Assembly: GCF_019195395.1 (NCBI RefSeq)
Contig: NZ_CP078067.1
Coordinates: forward strand, 739,148 to 803,147
Length of the DNA stretch: 64,000 nt
Direction: 5' to 3'
Source of the DNA: Kaistella faecalis
GTDB taxonomy: Bacteria; Bacteroidota; Bacteroidia; Flavobacteriales; Weeksellaceae
The notes beneath the pieces are model-generated. The model was not told the DNA's origin. It did not search any database and saw only the letters and a list, made by a program, of their open reading frames with translations. A program made the position numbers and the translations under genes. This document shows, in pieces, positions 26,010 to 34,025 of this stretch. Position 1 is the first letter of the stretch; each line of letters opens with the position of its first letter.

Positions 26010-26687
26010 TTACACAACTAATTTGTAACCGATTCCCTTTAAGGTCTGAATGGTACTGATTCCCAGTTTTTCGCGGAGGCGGCGGATGTGTACATCGATG
26101 GTTCTTTCGCCAACAATTACATCGTTGCCCCAGACTTTTTCCAGGATTTCTTCGCGTTTGAAAACTTTATTGGTATTGGAAGCAAGGAGATAAAGCAGAT
26201 CAAATTCTTTTTTAGGAAGCAGGAACTGTTGCCCGGCCTTGGAAACCCTGAAATTGTCTTTATCAATTATCAAATCGCCAACATTAATATTTTTTGAAGT
26301 CTCAGAAACCTGCGAAGTAAGCTGTAAAAGGGCGTTGACTTTAGAAATAAGAATTTTCGGTTTAATGATTTTCACGATATAATCATTGGCTCCAGCCTGA
26401 AAACCGGCAAGCTGAGAAAACTCTTCGCTTCTTGCGGAAAGAAATACGATGAGCGTTTTCTGCAGTTCTTTGATTTTTCTTAAATCCTGGCAGGTTTCGA
26501 TGCCGTCTTTTTCCGGCATCATCACATCCAGTAGAATAAGATCGGGGATGATCTGTTTTGCCTTTTCAATTCCTTCGTTTCCGTTGCTGGCGGTGGAAAC
26601 CTGGTAACCTTCTTTTTCGAGATTATAGGATAATATTTCCAGAATATCCTGTTCGTCATCAATTAAAAGAATTTTTTTCTGATTCAT
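26010..26687 (-). CDS. DNA-binding response regulator, OmpR/PhoB family
   Basis: 225 residues. The receiver domain has the acidic pair Asp10/Asp11, the phospho-acceptor Asp54 in LLDVMMPEKDG, and the conserved Lys in NDYIVKIIKPK. The C-terminal winged helix (VGERTIDVHIRRLREKLG) is of the OmpR/PhoB type, which binds 11-bp direct repeats. It is the first gene of the pair with the kinase. The divergent TonB receptor gene begins 185 bases away and has an 11-bp-spaced CTTAA repeat upstream, a plausible target. Confidence 0.93.
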   Translation of the reverse strand: MNQKKILLIDDEQDILEILSYNLEKEGYQVSTASNGNEGIEKAKQIIPDLILLDVMMPEKDGIETCQDLRKIKELQKTLIVFLSARSEEFSQLAGFQAGANDYIVKIIKPKILISKVNALLQLTSQVSETSKNINVGDLIIDKDNFRVSKAGQQFLLPKKEFDLLYLLASNTNKVFKREEILEKVWGNDVIVGERTIDVHIRRLREKLGISTIQTLKGIGYKLVV

Positions 26688-26791
26688 CTTTACTATTTAA
26701 CCTTTCAAAGTTAGTCAAATTTGATATCGCAAAGCCGCCACTTTACAATATTCATAATTAATTAATATTACCCCAATTCCGTTCAGAATTT

Positions 26792-26848
26792 CTTAAAGCA
26801 AACTTAAGATTATAGAAACACCAAAACAGTGTGTTCTTTATTCCTTTG
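26792..26848 (+). promoter_or_regulatory. Candidate response-regulator site and promoter of the TonB receptor gene
   Basis: CTTAAAG at 26792 and CTTAAGA at 26803 repeat with an 11-bp step, the spacing used by PhoB/OmpR-type regulators. TTCCTTTG at 26841-26848 is one mismatch from the TAnnTTTG -7 box. The start codon follows at 26873. The pairing of this site with the neighbouring regulator is inference. Confidence 0.35.
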
Positions 26849-26872
26849 CAACGAAAGAAATCTAATAAAGGA

Positions 26873-29479
26873 ATGAAAATTAAAAAACTGAGTATTGCGG
26901 TTTTGTTCTTAACCTCTTCATCCGCCTTGTTTTATGGGCAGATAACACCGACGGATACTATAAAAAAAGAGAAAAACATCGAGGGCGTCATCATACGCGG
27001 CAACAGCAGTAAAATCTCTGAAACTGCAATTTTGGGAGACCAAAAAAAAGCGGTTATTCAGAAACAGTCGATGGGTGCCGAGGAAATTTCGCGAAAAGGA
27101 ATTTCTAATGTAGAACAGGGTTTGGTAAAAGTAACCGGAATTACTACCGTGGAAGGCCGCGGACTGTTTGTAAGAGGTCTGGAAGAACGGTACAACACCC
27201 TGCTGATTAACGGTTTGGGCTCCCCATCAAATAATCCGTTTCAGAAAATCATTGCACTGAAACAGTTTCCGACCGATGTGGTGGGAAAACTGAATATTTA
27301 TAAAACATTTAATTCTAATCTTTATGCAGACTTTGCGGGGGCAACTTTCGATATTGAAACCCTAACAATCGATAAAGCTTTTTCAAAAATCGAATTCGGT
27401 TTCGGCTACAATACGCAAACCACTCTCAAAAATTTTAAAGTAAATCCAAACGCCTACTCGGTTAATGGTTATCTGGGATTAAATTCACGGGATCGTCAAC
27501 TTCCAGGTGAAGTTAGAGGTTTCGTACCGACCAATTATAATTTCACTCAACAGGAATCAGTAAATTCTTTCAAAGACGGCTGGAATGTTGAAAACATCAA
27601 AGCTTTACCGAATACAAGCATTGGATTTACCACTGCGCAGAAATTTAAATCCGGCGAAAATGCTGAGATGGGACTTCTGCTCTCTCTGAACCAGGGCAGC
27701 AAATATGAATATACCGACGGAGATAAGAACCAGTTTATTTCTCTGCAGACCGAAGGTAAAATGAATAACGACCTAAACCGTAAAGAATACACCTATGAGC
27801 TGGAATCATCAGCACTTGTTGGCCTCAGCTACAAAAACCGCGGTTTAAATGTCGCCCTGAACACGATATTTCTACAGAATTCTGCCAATGTCATCAGCGA
27901 TTTTCTGGGTTACAAGGATCAGAAAGAACAGGATGCGGGAAGGCGTTTTTTCCGTGTGGATCAGATGGATTTATCTAAATTTTTGGATGTACAGCTGCTT
28001 GGAAGCCAGAAAATTGGCGACCGTCATCTCTTCAAAGTTGGAGGAAGCTGGGTAAAAAACAATTTTCAGCAACCCGACCGCAAGATTTCCGAAGGATTCC
28101 TTACCGGAAAACCTAACGAAGTGGAAATGACTTTTGGCGGAAACAACCTCATCCGTCAGTATCTGGATGTAAACGGGAACAGCTACTTATCAGGTTTTGC
28201 AGAATATTCAGTTTTTCTTGGTGAGAAAGGGGAAAAGAAAAATTATCCCTGGCAACTTGCAGTGGGATATAACGGATTCTTCGATCACAGAAGCAATTCC
28301 TACCGGTTTATTGCATCGAATATTGATAATGTAGACTTAAGAACTGTAGTAGTTGACATTGATCATCCTCAGCAGATTTATAACGATTATATCATGAACG
28401 GCGCTTTCCATTTCAAGGAAGAAACCAATGAAAATGATTACCGCTCCAATCTTTACCAGTTTGTAAATGCGGGATATCTGAACTTAAATTATAAGCCAAA
28501 TGACAACTGGGATATTTTAGTGGGAGGCCGTGTTGAAAACAACATCAACATTACCCGATATAAGGAACAGGGAGATTCAGGATTTAATAATCTGAGCAGA
28601 AACCAGTATTTTATTTTACCCTCGTTCTCGGTTAAAAAATCACTCAACACGAAATCCAACATCCGTTTTGCGGCAAGTAAAACCATTACAAGGCCGATTT
28701 TGATTGAGTATATGCCGATTACTTACATCAATCCGGATAACGAGAACATCATTGGAAACAAAGACCTGAAGAACAGCGAAAACTACAATCTCGATCTGAA
28801 GTATGAGATTTTTCCGACCAATAAAGAACTTTTTGCAGTGAATATTTTTGCTAAAAAAATCGATAATGCCATCGAAAGAAGTTACACAGCATCGGGAAAT
28901 TCCAACGGTGTAGCAATTACCTATTTCAATGCAAAGAATGCAGTTTTAGCCGGAGCTGAACTTGAAGGAATTTTGAACTTATCAAGGATTAGTGAATCGC
29001 TATCAAACTGGACTTTAGGAGCCAATGCCACTTTTATGTATTCCAAAGTTGAAAGAAGTGCCGAAGAATTGGAACAGGAAATGCCTGCGAATTTCACAGG
29101 AACATTAAAAGAGAGAAACCTGCAGGGCGCTGCACCATGGACCGCCAATGCTGATCTGAAATATGAATTTAGAAATGCGAATAATCTTCCTCATACTCTT
29201 TCATTTATCTATAACGTCTCCGGTCCGAAGATTTTCACTGTGGGAACTTCAGGATTAGACCATATTTACGAAAGACCTTTCCACCAGCTTGATTTTGTGT
29301 ACAACGCACAGCTTACTAAAAACTGGAACCTGAAACTCGGAATTCAGAATATTCTGAACAGCACCTATAAACTTGAGCTCGGCGACGAAGGCTACATGCC
29401 TTTGAATGTGAGAACAACAACTCATACCGACTACAAACGCGGAACAACTTTCAACTTCACCGCTGGGTATACCTTCTAA
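26873..29479 (+). CDS. TonB-dependent outer-membrane receptor next to a two-component system
   Basis: 868 residues from the ATG at 26873 (MKIKKLSIAVLFL); an upstream in-frame ATG at 26831 would add 14 residues that break the signal peptide. The plug domain is clear (EISRKGISNVEQGLVKVTGI, GRGLFVRGLEERYNTLLING, KIIALKQFPTDVVGKLNIYK). The barrel ends with the aromatic-terminated GTTFNFTAGYTF. There is no carboxypeptidase-like N-terminal domain. It is divergent from a PhoB/PhoR-like pair and 29 bases before a beta-helix lipoprotein gene, an arrangement seen with phosphate-starvation loci of this phylum. The ligand is unproven. Confidence 0.9.
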   Translation: MKIKKLSIAVLFLTSSSALFYGQITPTDTIKKEKNIEGVIIRGNSSKISETAILGDQKKAVIQKQSMGAEEISRKGISNVEQGLVKVTGITTVEGRGLFVRGLEERYNTLLINGLGSPSNNPFQKIIALKQFPTDVVGKLNIYKTFNSNLYADFAGATFDIETLTIDKAFSKIEFGFGYNTQTTLKNFKVNPNAYSVNGYLGLNSRDRQLPGEVRGFVPTNYNFTQQESVNSFKDGWNVENIKALPNTSIGFTTAQKFKSGENAEMGLLLSLNQGSKYEYTDGDKNQFISLQTEGKMNNDLNRKEYTYELESSALVGLSYKNRGLNVALNTIFLQNSANVISDFLGYKDQKEQDAGRRFFRVDQMDLSKFLDVQLLGSQKIGDRHLFKVGGSWVKNNFQQPDRKISEGFLTGKPNEVEMTFGGNNLIRQYLDVNGNSYLSGFAEYSVFLGEKGEKKNYPWQLAVGYNGFFDHRSNSYRFIASNIDNVDLRTVVVDIDHPQQIYNDYIMNGAFHFKEETNENDYRSNLYQFVNAGYLNLNYKPNDNWDILVGGRVENNINITRYKEQGDSGFNNLSRNQYFILPSFSVKKSLNTKSNIRFAASKTITRPILIEYMPITYINPDNENIIGNKDLKNSENYNLDLKYEIFPTNKELFAVNIFAKKIDNAIERSYTASGNSNGVAITYFNAKNAVLAGAELEGILNLSRISESLSNWTLGANATFMYSKVERSAEELEQEMPANFTGTLKERNLQGAAPWTANADLKYEFRNANNLPHTLSFIYNVSGPKIFTVGTSGLDHIYERPFHQLDFVYNAQLTKNWNLKLGIQNILNSTYKLELGDEGYMPLNVRTTTHTDYKRGTTFNFTAGYTF

Positions 29480-29508
29480 AAATCATTAATAAAAAACTTA
29501 AAAGTAAT

Positions 29509-30729
29509 ATGAAAAAGAACATTTTTAATTTATGGGCACTTGCAGCAGTATTTGCAGTGACATCTTGTACGGTAGAAATCAGAGAAGATGCCGATATCAA
29601 CAGTGGTGGAACGGGAACCGGCGGAACAACAGGAGCTGTTTTAAGCGGAACAGGAACGTTGACAGGAACGCTGAAACAGAACACCGTTGTAAAAAAAGGA
29701 ACCTACACACTGGAAGGAATCGTAAAAGTTCCTGAAGGAATTTCACTTACTATAGAACCCGGCGCGACATTTACCGCAAAAACTTCCGTAGGAAGCAGCC
29801 TGGTCGTGTTACAGGGCGGAAAAATTTATGCAGAAGGTACCGCTGCAGAACCAATTGTTTTTACCACCGACAACAAAAAACCCGGCGACTGGGGCGGAGT
29901 AACCGTTTACGGAAATGCGCCTATTAAAGCCATTAACGGTGCATCAAAGGCACTTTCTGAAGACGGGAACAACGTTTATTATGGCGGCGACAATCCGAAC
30001 GATAACTCCGGAAGTTTAAAATATGTAAGAGTAGAATATGGCGGTAAAAAAATCGGAGACGGAACTTCTGAAACGAATTCAATGACTTTCTATTCCGTAG
30101 GTGCAGGAACAGTTCTTGAAAATTTAGTCGCTTACATGGGAACAGATGACGGTTACGAATTTTTCGGCGGAACAGTAAGCGGAAAAAACCTTGTGGCTTA
30201 CGGAAATTACGATGATTCCTTCGACTGGCAGGACGCGTGGAGCGGACAGAATAACAGCAACTGGTTTGCTTACCAAACAAGTATCGGAAATTTCGGGATG
30301 GAAATTGAGGCGTCCGGAAACGCAGACAATACCGCACCGAAAGTAAACGGAATCACTTTGATAAGAGCGGCAGGAACAAAACCAGAAACCGCTGGATCCA
30401 TCGAGGTTTCGGCGATTCAGTTCAAGAAACACGGGAACGGAATCTTCAGCAATGTATTTATAGACGGTTACAAAGACACCGACGGCAAAAAGGCCTACGC
30501 TGTTCTGATTCAGGATGCCGCAACCGAAAGCGAGCAGGTTAACAAAAATAAAATAAGTATTTCCCCGATCAATCACACCGGTTCGGATAATCTGAACATT
30601 TGGGGTTACGCCTACACGCCAAACGGAGGAAAAACTTTTACGAGTGATGCAACTGTAAAAAAAGTTACCCTAACTTCCGGAAACTGGGCAACAGTAAATG
30701 GAGTTGATCTTTTATCAGCTTTAAAATAA
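29509..30729 (+). CDS. Lipoprotein with right-handed beta-helix repeats
   Basis: 406 residues. The lipobox AVTSC places the lipidated Cys near 20. A Gly/Thr-rich linker (SGGTGTGGTTGAVLSGTG) leads to a domain with regular short strands and stacked positions (TLEGIVKVPEGISLTIEPGATF, LVVLQGGKIYAEGTAAEPIVF, VRVEYGGKK, AYMGTDDGYEFFGGTV) typical of a parallel beta-helix. No catalytic residues were identified. It follows the TonB receptor gene by 29 bases and ends in a strong terminator, so the two form an operon. It is probably a surface partner of the receptor. Confidence 0.82.
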   Translation: MKKNIFNLWALAAVFAVTSCTVEIREDADINSGGTGTGGTTGAVLSGTGTLTGTLKQNTVVKKGTYTLEGIVKVPEGISLTIEPGATFTAKTSVGSSLVVLQGGKIYAEGTAAEPIVFTTDNKKPGDWGGVTVYGNAPIKAINGASKALSEDGNNVYYGGDNPNDNSGSLKYVRVEYGGKKIGDGTSETNSMTFYSVGAGTVLENLVAYMGTDDGYEFFGGTVSGKNLVAYGNYDDSFDWQDAWSGQNNSNWFAYQTSIGNFGMEIEASGNADNTAPKVNGITLIRAAGTKPETAGSIEVSAIQFKKHGNGIFSNVFIDGYKDTDGKKAYAVLIQDAATESEQVNKNKISISPINHTGSDNLNIWGYAYTPNGGKTFTSDATVKKVTLTSGNWATVNGVDLLSALK

Positions 30730-30761
30730 GGAGTTCTTCAGTCAGTATTTAATATCAAATT

Positions 30762-30786
30762 AAAACCACCGGATTTCGGTGGTTTT
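30762..30786. terminator. Bidirectional terminator between beta-helix lipoprotein and barstar genes
   Basis: The perfect 10-bp stem AAAACCACCG/CGGTGGTTTT with a 5-base loop lies between convergent genes, only six bases from the barstar stop codon. Confidence 0.88.
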
Positions 30787-30791
30787 ATTAT

Positions 30792-31109
30792 TTATTGTTG
30801 AGTTGGAGTTTCTTCTTCAGAACCTTCTTCATCTTCGTATTGCTCTAGAAAATAAGCGAACGTAAAATCATCCATTTCATCTTCTGCATCTTCCAGCGTT
30901 ACGAGCAAATCTTCGAAAGTTTCGAGCTGATCAACACTTAAGTTCACAAATTCAAGATGAAGCGGAAGTTGAACAAAACCCGTCAGCGAATCATAAAGCG
31001 CATCTAAATTATCGCCGAAATATTTCGGAAGCGTAAGTTTTTCCTTTAATTGGGCATAAAAATCATCGTAATCGCCGATGTCTGTAAAATCGATATAAAC
31101 TGTTTTCAT
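30792..31109 (-). CDS. Barstar family protein (ribonuclease inhibitor)
   Basis: 105 residues. The segment LPKYFGDNLDALYDSLTG is the barstar signature; the two aspartates match barstar Asp35 and Asp39, which plug the barnase active site. The C-terminus has an extra acidic, Thr/Gln-ending tail not found in the Bacillus protein. It lies 31 bases downstream of a barnase homologue on the same strand, so it is the immunity partner that protects the cytoplasm before the nuclease leaves it. Confidence 0.92.
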   Translation of the reverse strand: MKTVYIDFTDIGDYDDFYAQLKEKLTLPKYFGDNLDALYDSLTGFVQLPLHLEFVNLSVDQLETFEDLLVTLEDAEDEMDDFTFAYFLEQYEDEEGSEEETPTQQ

Positions 31110-31140
31110 TTTTATTTTTTAGAAGTGATTTAAATTTTTT

Positions 31141-31701
31141 CTATTGCTTTTCAAATGATTTGTAATGATTTTTAGTCAGCCAAACTTCACCGTTTTTGGT
31201 AAAGACAATTCGGTCGGCATTTCGCCGTCCGCAGTTGTAATTCACGTCGGCTTCAAAATATTGCGCCCCTATTGGCAAAGTTTTTTCTCTGTTGCTGAAT
31301 TTATCCCCGCCAATCGCTCGACCTGGCAAAACATCACATAAATTTCCTTCAGACGCGACCCAGCCTTTACTTCTGGCTTCGCCTTTGGTGATATAATAAT
31401 GCGGAAGTTTTCTGTTCGCTTTCACATAATCAATGACCAGGTTTTCTTCGGTAAGGTCATCAATATTGCCTGAGTTAGTTGAAGAATTCCTTTCCTTATT
31501 TGCTTGGGAATCCTGCTGAATGTTTTGCTGATTTTCTTGACGATCTGCGTATCCACTTTCCTGCGTTACCGTAGTTGTTTGCTGAGTTCCGGCTTCACTC
31601 TTCTTCTCAATTTTGTAATTATTGACGAGGTACATCACCAAAAACGCAGTAAGCATCCCGATGATAAAAAAGAAAACGAGTTTGAGACTTTGTCTGTTCA
31701 T
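31141..31701 (-). CDS. Barnase-family ribonuclease with N-terminal membrane anchor
   Basis: 186 residues. One membrane helix (about 8-27) is followed by a Gln/Ser/Thr-rich spacer to residue 80 and then a barnase domain (KLPHYYITKGEARSKGWV). All three catalytic residues are conserved: Glu150 (FEADVNY), Arg164 (NADRIVF) and His179 (NHYKSF). Two cysteines absent from barnase (122 and 157) could form a disulfide. It would cleave RNA at guanine and is predicted to be displayed outside the inner membrane. Its inhibitor gene follows. An uncleaved anchor, rather than a signal peptide, distinguishes it from the secreted Bacillus enzyme. Confidence 0.9.
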   Translation of the reverse strand: MNRQSLKLVFFFIIGMLTAFLVMYLVNNYKIEKKSEAGTQQTTTVTQESGYADRQENQQNIQQDSQANKERNSSTNSGNIDDLTEENLVIDYVKANRKLPHYYITKGEARSKGWVASEGNLCDVLPGRAIGGDKFSNREKTLPIGAQYFEADVNYNCGRRNADRIVFTKNGEVWLTKNHYKSFEKQ

Positions 31702-31751
31702 TTTTAATTTTAGATAATATTTTTAAACCGAATCTTTTTCATGGTTCTTTT

Positions 31752-32540
31752 TCACCTCCATTCTTCAGGGATATCACAAACCGGAATGGGCTGCATTTTG
31801 TGTTGCGCGGCTTTGTTCATTCGGGCAAAAATTTTATACACTTCCAGGTCTCTTCCGCTGTAATCTGCTTCGGTTTTGGTTCCCCATTCTTTCTGGATTT
31901 TTTCGAGTTCCGGATAAGAGGCGCCAATCTGCTGTTCATCAGTTCTTTCCACATCCCAAAGTCCGTCGGTCGGAATTGCATTCTGGATTGATTCTACCAG
32001 ATTCAGCGATTTCGCCAGTGCGTAAACCTCGGTTTTATAAAGATCGGCAATCGGCGAAACATCTACTCCACCATCGCCGTATTTGGTGTAAAAACCAATC
32101 CCGAAATCCTCAACTTTATTCCCGGTTCCGCAAACTAAAAGTCCGTTCAGCTGCCCGAAATAATACAGCGTAAGCATTCTCAGACGCGCTCTTGTATTGG
32201 CAAATGCCAGTTTTTCTTCCGGATATATTTCATCATCTACATTAAAAGCCCTATAAAGTTCTTCGAAAGAAGGTGTAAGGTTCAGCGAAATGGCTTCGAC
32301 ATTACAAAATTTCGATTTCAGATCTTCAATATGTTCCCAGGCGCGGTTTACCTGATCTTCTTTCTGATGAATCGGCATTTCGATTAAAAGCGTCTTCAGT
32401 CCCGTCATTGCACACAGGGTGGAAACTACTGCAGAATCCACACCGCCGGAAACTCCGATCACATATCCTTTAACTTTAGCATTTTCGGCATATTCTTTCA
32501 GCCAGGAAACGATCTTTTCTGTTATTTTTTCTGTTTGCAT
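31752..32540 (-). CDS. nadE: NAD+ synthase, ammonia-dependent type
   Basis: 262 residues with the ATP-pyrophosphatase P-loop SGGVDS at 31-36. Further conserved blocks are FANTRARLRMLTLYYF, LVCGTGNKVEDFGIGFYTKYGDGGVDVSPIADLYKTEV and IPTDGLWD. The glutaminase domain found in longer NAD synthetases is absent, so free ammonia is the nitrogen donor. It makes NAD+ from nicotinate adenine dinucleotide in the cytoplasm. It is divergent from gldB, a conserved neighbourhood in flavobacteria. The barnase-barstar pair follows on the same strand after 50 bases. Confidence 0.96.
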   Translation of the reverse strand: MQTEKITEKIVSWLKEYAENAKVKGYVIGVSGGVDSAVVSTLCAMTGLKTLLIEMPIHQKEDQVNRAWEHIEDLKSKFCNVEAISLNLTPSFEELYRAFNVDDEIYPEEKLAFANTRARLRMLTLYYFGQLNGLLVCGTGNKVEDFGIGFYTKYGDGGVDVSPIADLYKTEVYALAKSLNLVESIQNAIPTDGLWDVERTDEQQIGASYPELEKIQKEWGTKTEADYSGRDLEVYKIFARMNKAAQHKMQPIPVCDIPEEWR

Positions 32541-32594
32541 TTTTTGTCTGTTTTCAAGTAAGTGACGGAGATCGCAGAATCCTTAAATTTTGCT

Positions 32595-32602
32595 TATTTT
32601 TG
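32595..32602 (+). promoter_or_regulatory. Candidate -7 promoter box for gldB-gldC
   Basis: TATTTTTG matches TAnnTTTG, 24 bases before the gldB ATG. No TTG lies at the ideal -33 distance, so support is partial. Confidence 0.45.
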
Positions 32603-32626
32603 CGTCTTAAATCTGATGTAAAAATA

Positions 32627-33607
32627 ATGAAGTTTTTTAGATATTTGCTTTTTTCAGCCGTTTTAGTTTTCGGTGCAGTTTCCTGCAAAAAAGAGACGGA
32701 AAATATTTGGAATGTCGAAATAAAAGACCCTGCGAAAAATGTGGAAGTGACCGATATTTCAAAGAAATTTTACGACACGAATGTACCTCTCGAGGAATTC
32801 AAACAGAAATATCCGTGGTTTCAGGGAAGTGTTCCTGATGAGGATTACAGCATCAGAAGAGCCGATACGGCTGAAGTGAAAATTTATAAGGAAGCCATTT
32901 CTAAAATTGATATTGCCAAACTCAACAAAGATTTAACAGGCCTTTTTTCGCACATCAAATACCATTTCCCTGAATTTAAAGAACCGCAGGTTTTTCTCTT
33001 TTCATCGGTGTTGAGCGGAATTATGGAACCTGTCTTTTACAGAGATGATGTCAATATGCTTTTTATTGATGTTACCGGTTTTATGGGCGACAACAACCCA
33101 AATTACAAAGGCTTGGAGCAGTATTTCCAACTCTCAATGAATCCTCAGAATATCGTTCCTAAAGTATCGCAAACCTTTGCCGAATATTTTGTTCAGCCAA
33201 ATCCCAATCACCAGAAATTTATCGACGAGATTATTTATCAGGGGAAAATTATGACCCTTCAGGATGCTTTTCTACCGGATTTTCCGGATTATCTGAAGAT
33301 GCATTATTCCCAGAAACAATATGAATGGGCAAAAGAAAATGAAGTAAACATCTGGAATTATTTCGTAGAAAGCAATCTTATTTTCAGTGACGACATCCGA
33401 TTAAAGGAACGGTTTATCAATCCCGGTCCGTTTTCAAAATTCTATACCGAAATCGATAACGAATCTTCTCCAAGAGTCGGAATTTTCACAGGATGGCAAA
33501 TCAGCAGGAAATTCTATCAGGAAAAACCTGAAACAAAACTCGGCGATTTCCTGAAAATGAACGCTCAGGACATTTTCAACCAAAGCAACTATAAACCTAA
33601 ATATTAA
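32627..33607 (+). CDS. gldB: Gliding motility lipoprotein GldB
   Basis: 326 residues from the ATG at 32627 (MKFFRYLLFSAV). An upstream in-frame start at 32600 overlaps the promoter box, so it is rejected. The lipobox FGAVSC gives a lipidated Cys near 20. The body carries GldB features (DTNVPLEEFKQKYPWFQGSV, the zincin-like FAEYFVQPNPNHQKFIDEIIYQGK, and WKYFVES-type WNYFVESNLIF). GldB is needed for flavobacterial gliding and T9SS function. gldC follows after 42 bases, and the order with divergent nadE is that of known gliding loci. Confidence 0.93.
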   Translation: MKFFRYLLFSAVLVFGAVSCKKETENIWNVEIKDPAKNVEVTDISKKFYDTNVPLEEFKQKYPWFQGSVPDEDYSIRRADTAEVKIYKEAISKIDIAKLNKDLTGLFSHIKYHFPEFKEPQVFLFSSVLSGIMEPVFYRDDVNMLFIDVTGFMGDNNPNYKGLEQYFQLSMNPQNIVPKVSQTFAEYFVQPNPNHQKFIDEIIYQGKIMTLQDAFLPDFPDYLKMHYSQKQYEWAKENEVNIWNYFVESNLIFSDDIRLKERFINPGPFSKFYTEIDNESSPRVGIFTGWQISRKFYQEKPETKLGDFLKMNAQDIFNQSNYKPKY

Positions 33608-33649
33608 AAAGAGTTGCGCTTACCGCCGACTCCCAATTCAAATAAAATC

Positions 33650-33976
33650 ATGAGAAAGACCCAAATTACCATAGACATTGAACTTGATGAAAACCACGTT
33701 CCGGAAACCATGACCTGGAACGCCGAAGATGGCGGAATCGAAGCCCAGGAAACCAAAGCAACCATGATTTCTGTTTGGGACGATAAGACGATGGAAGCTT
33801 TAAGAATCGATCTCTGGACCAAAGACATGCCCGTAGACCAGATGAAAATGTTTCTTCACCAAATCCTTGTTTCTTTGGCAAACACTTACGAACGTGCTAC
33901 CGGAGAAGAAGATGTTGCAAAATGGATGGAAGAAATGGCGGAGCAGTTCGCGGCGAAATCTGCGATAAAAATGTAA
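33650..33976 (+). CDS. gldC: Gliding motility protein GldC
   Basis: 108 residues from the ATG at 33650 (MRKTQITIDIELDENHVPE). A start at 33614 would add a non-conserved peptide. The core MTWNAEDGGIEAQETKATMI, WDDKTMEALRIDLWTKDMPVDQMK and the helical C-terminus are GldC. It is a small cytoplasmic protein that supports but is not fully required for gliding. It lies downstream of gldB in the same operon. Confidence 0.93.
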   Translation: MRKTQITIDIELDENHVPETMTWNAEDGGIEAQETKATMISVWDDKTMEALRIDLWTKDMPVDQMKMFLHQILVSLANTYERATGEEDVAKWMEEMAEQFAAKSAIKM

Positions 33977-34000
33977 TTTTCAAATCCCGAACTTCAAATT

Positions 34001-34020
34001 TCAAATCAAATCAAATCAAA
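34001..34020 (+). repeat. Four tandem TCAAA units just upstream of the cystathionine gamma-synthase start
   Basis: TCAAA is repeated four times without interruption and a fifth partial unit follows, ending a few bases before the ATG at 34026. Such short repeats can change copy number by slippage. Here that would change the leader and not the reading frame. Confidence 0.7.
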
Positions 34021-34025
34021 TCACT

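Noticed and set aside
29933..30337. Long minus-strand open frame of 134 codons inside the beta-helix lipoprotein gene
   Set aside because: Arg/Ser/Phe-rich translation without domains; it is the antisense shadow of a well-supported gene.
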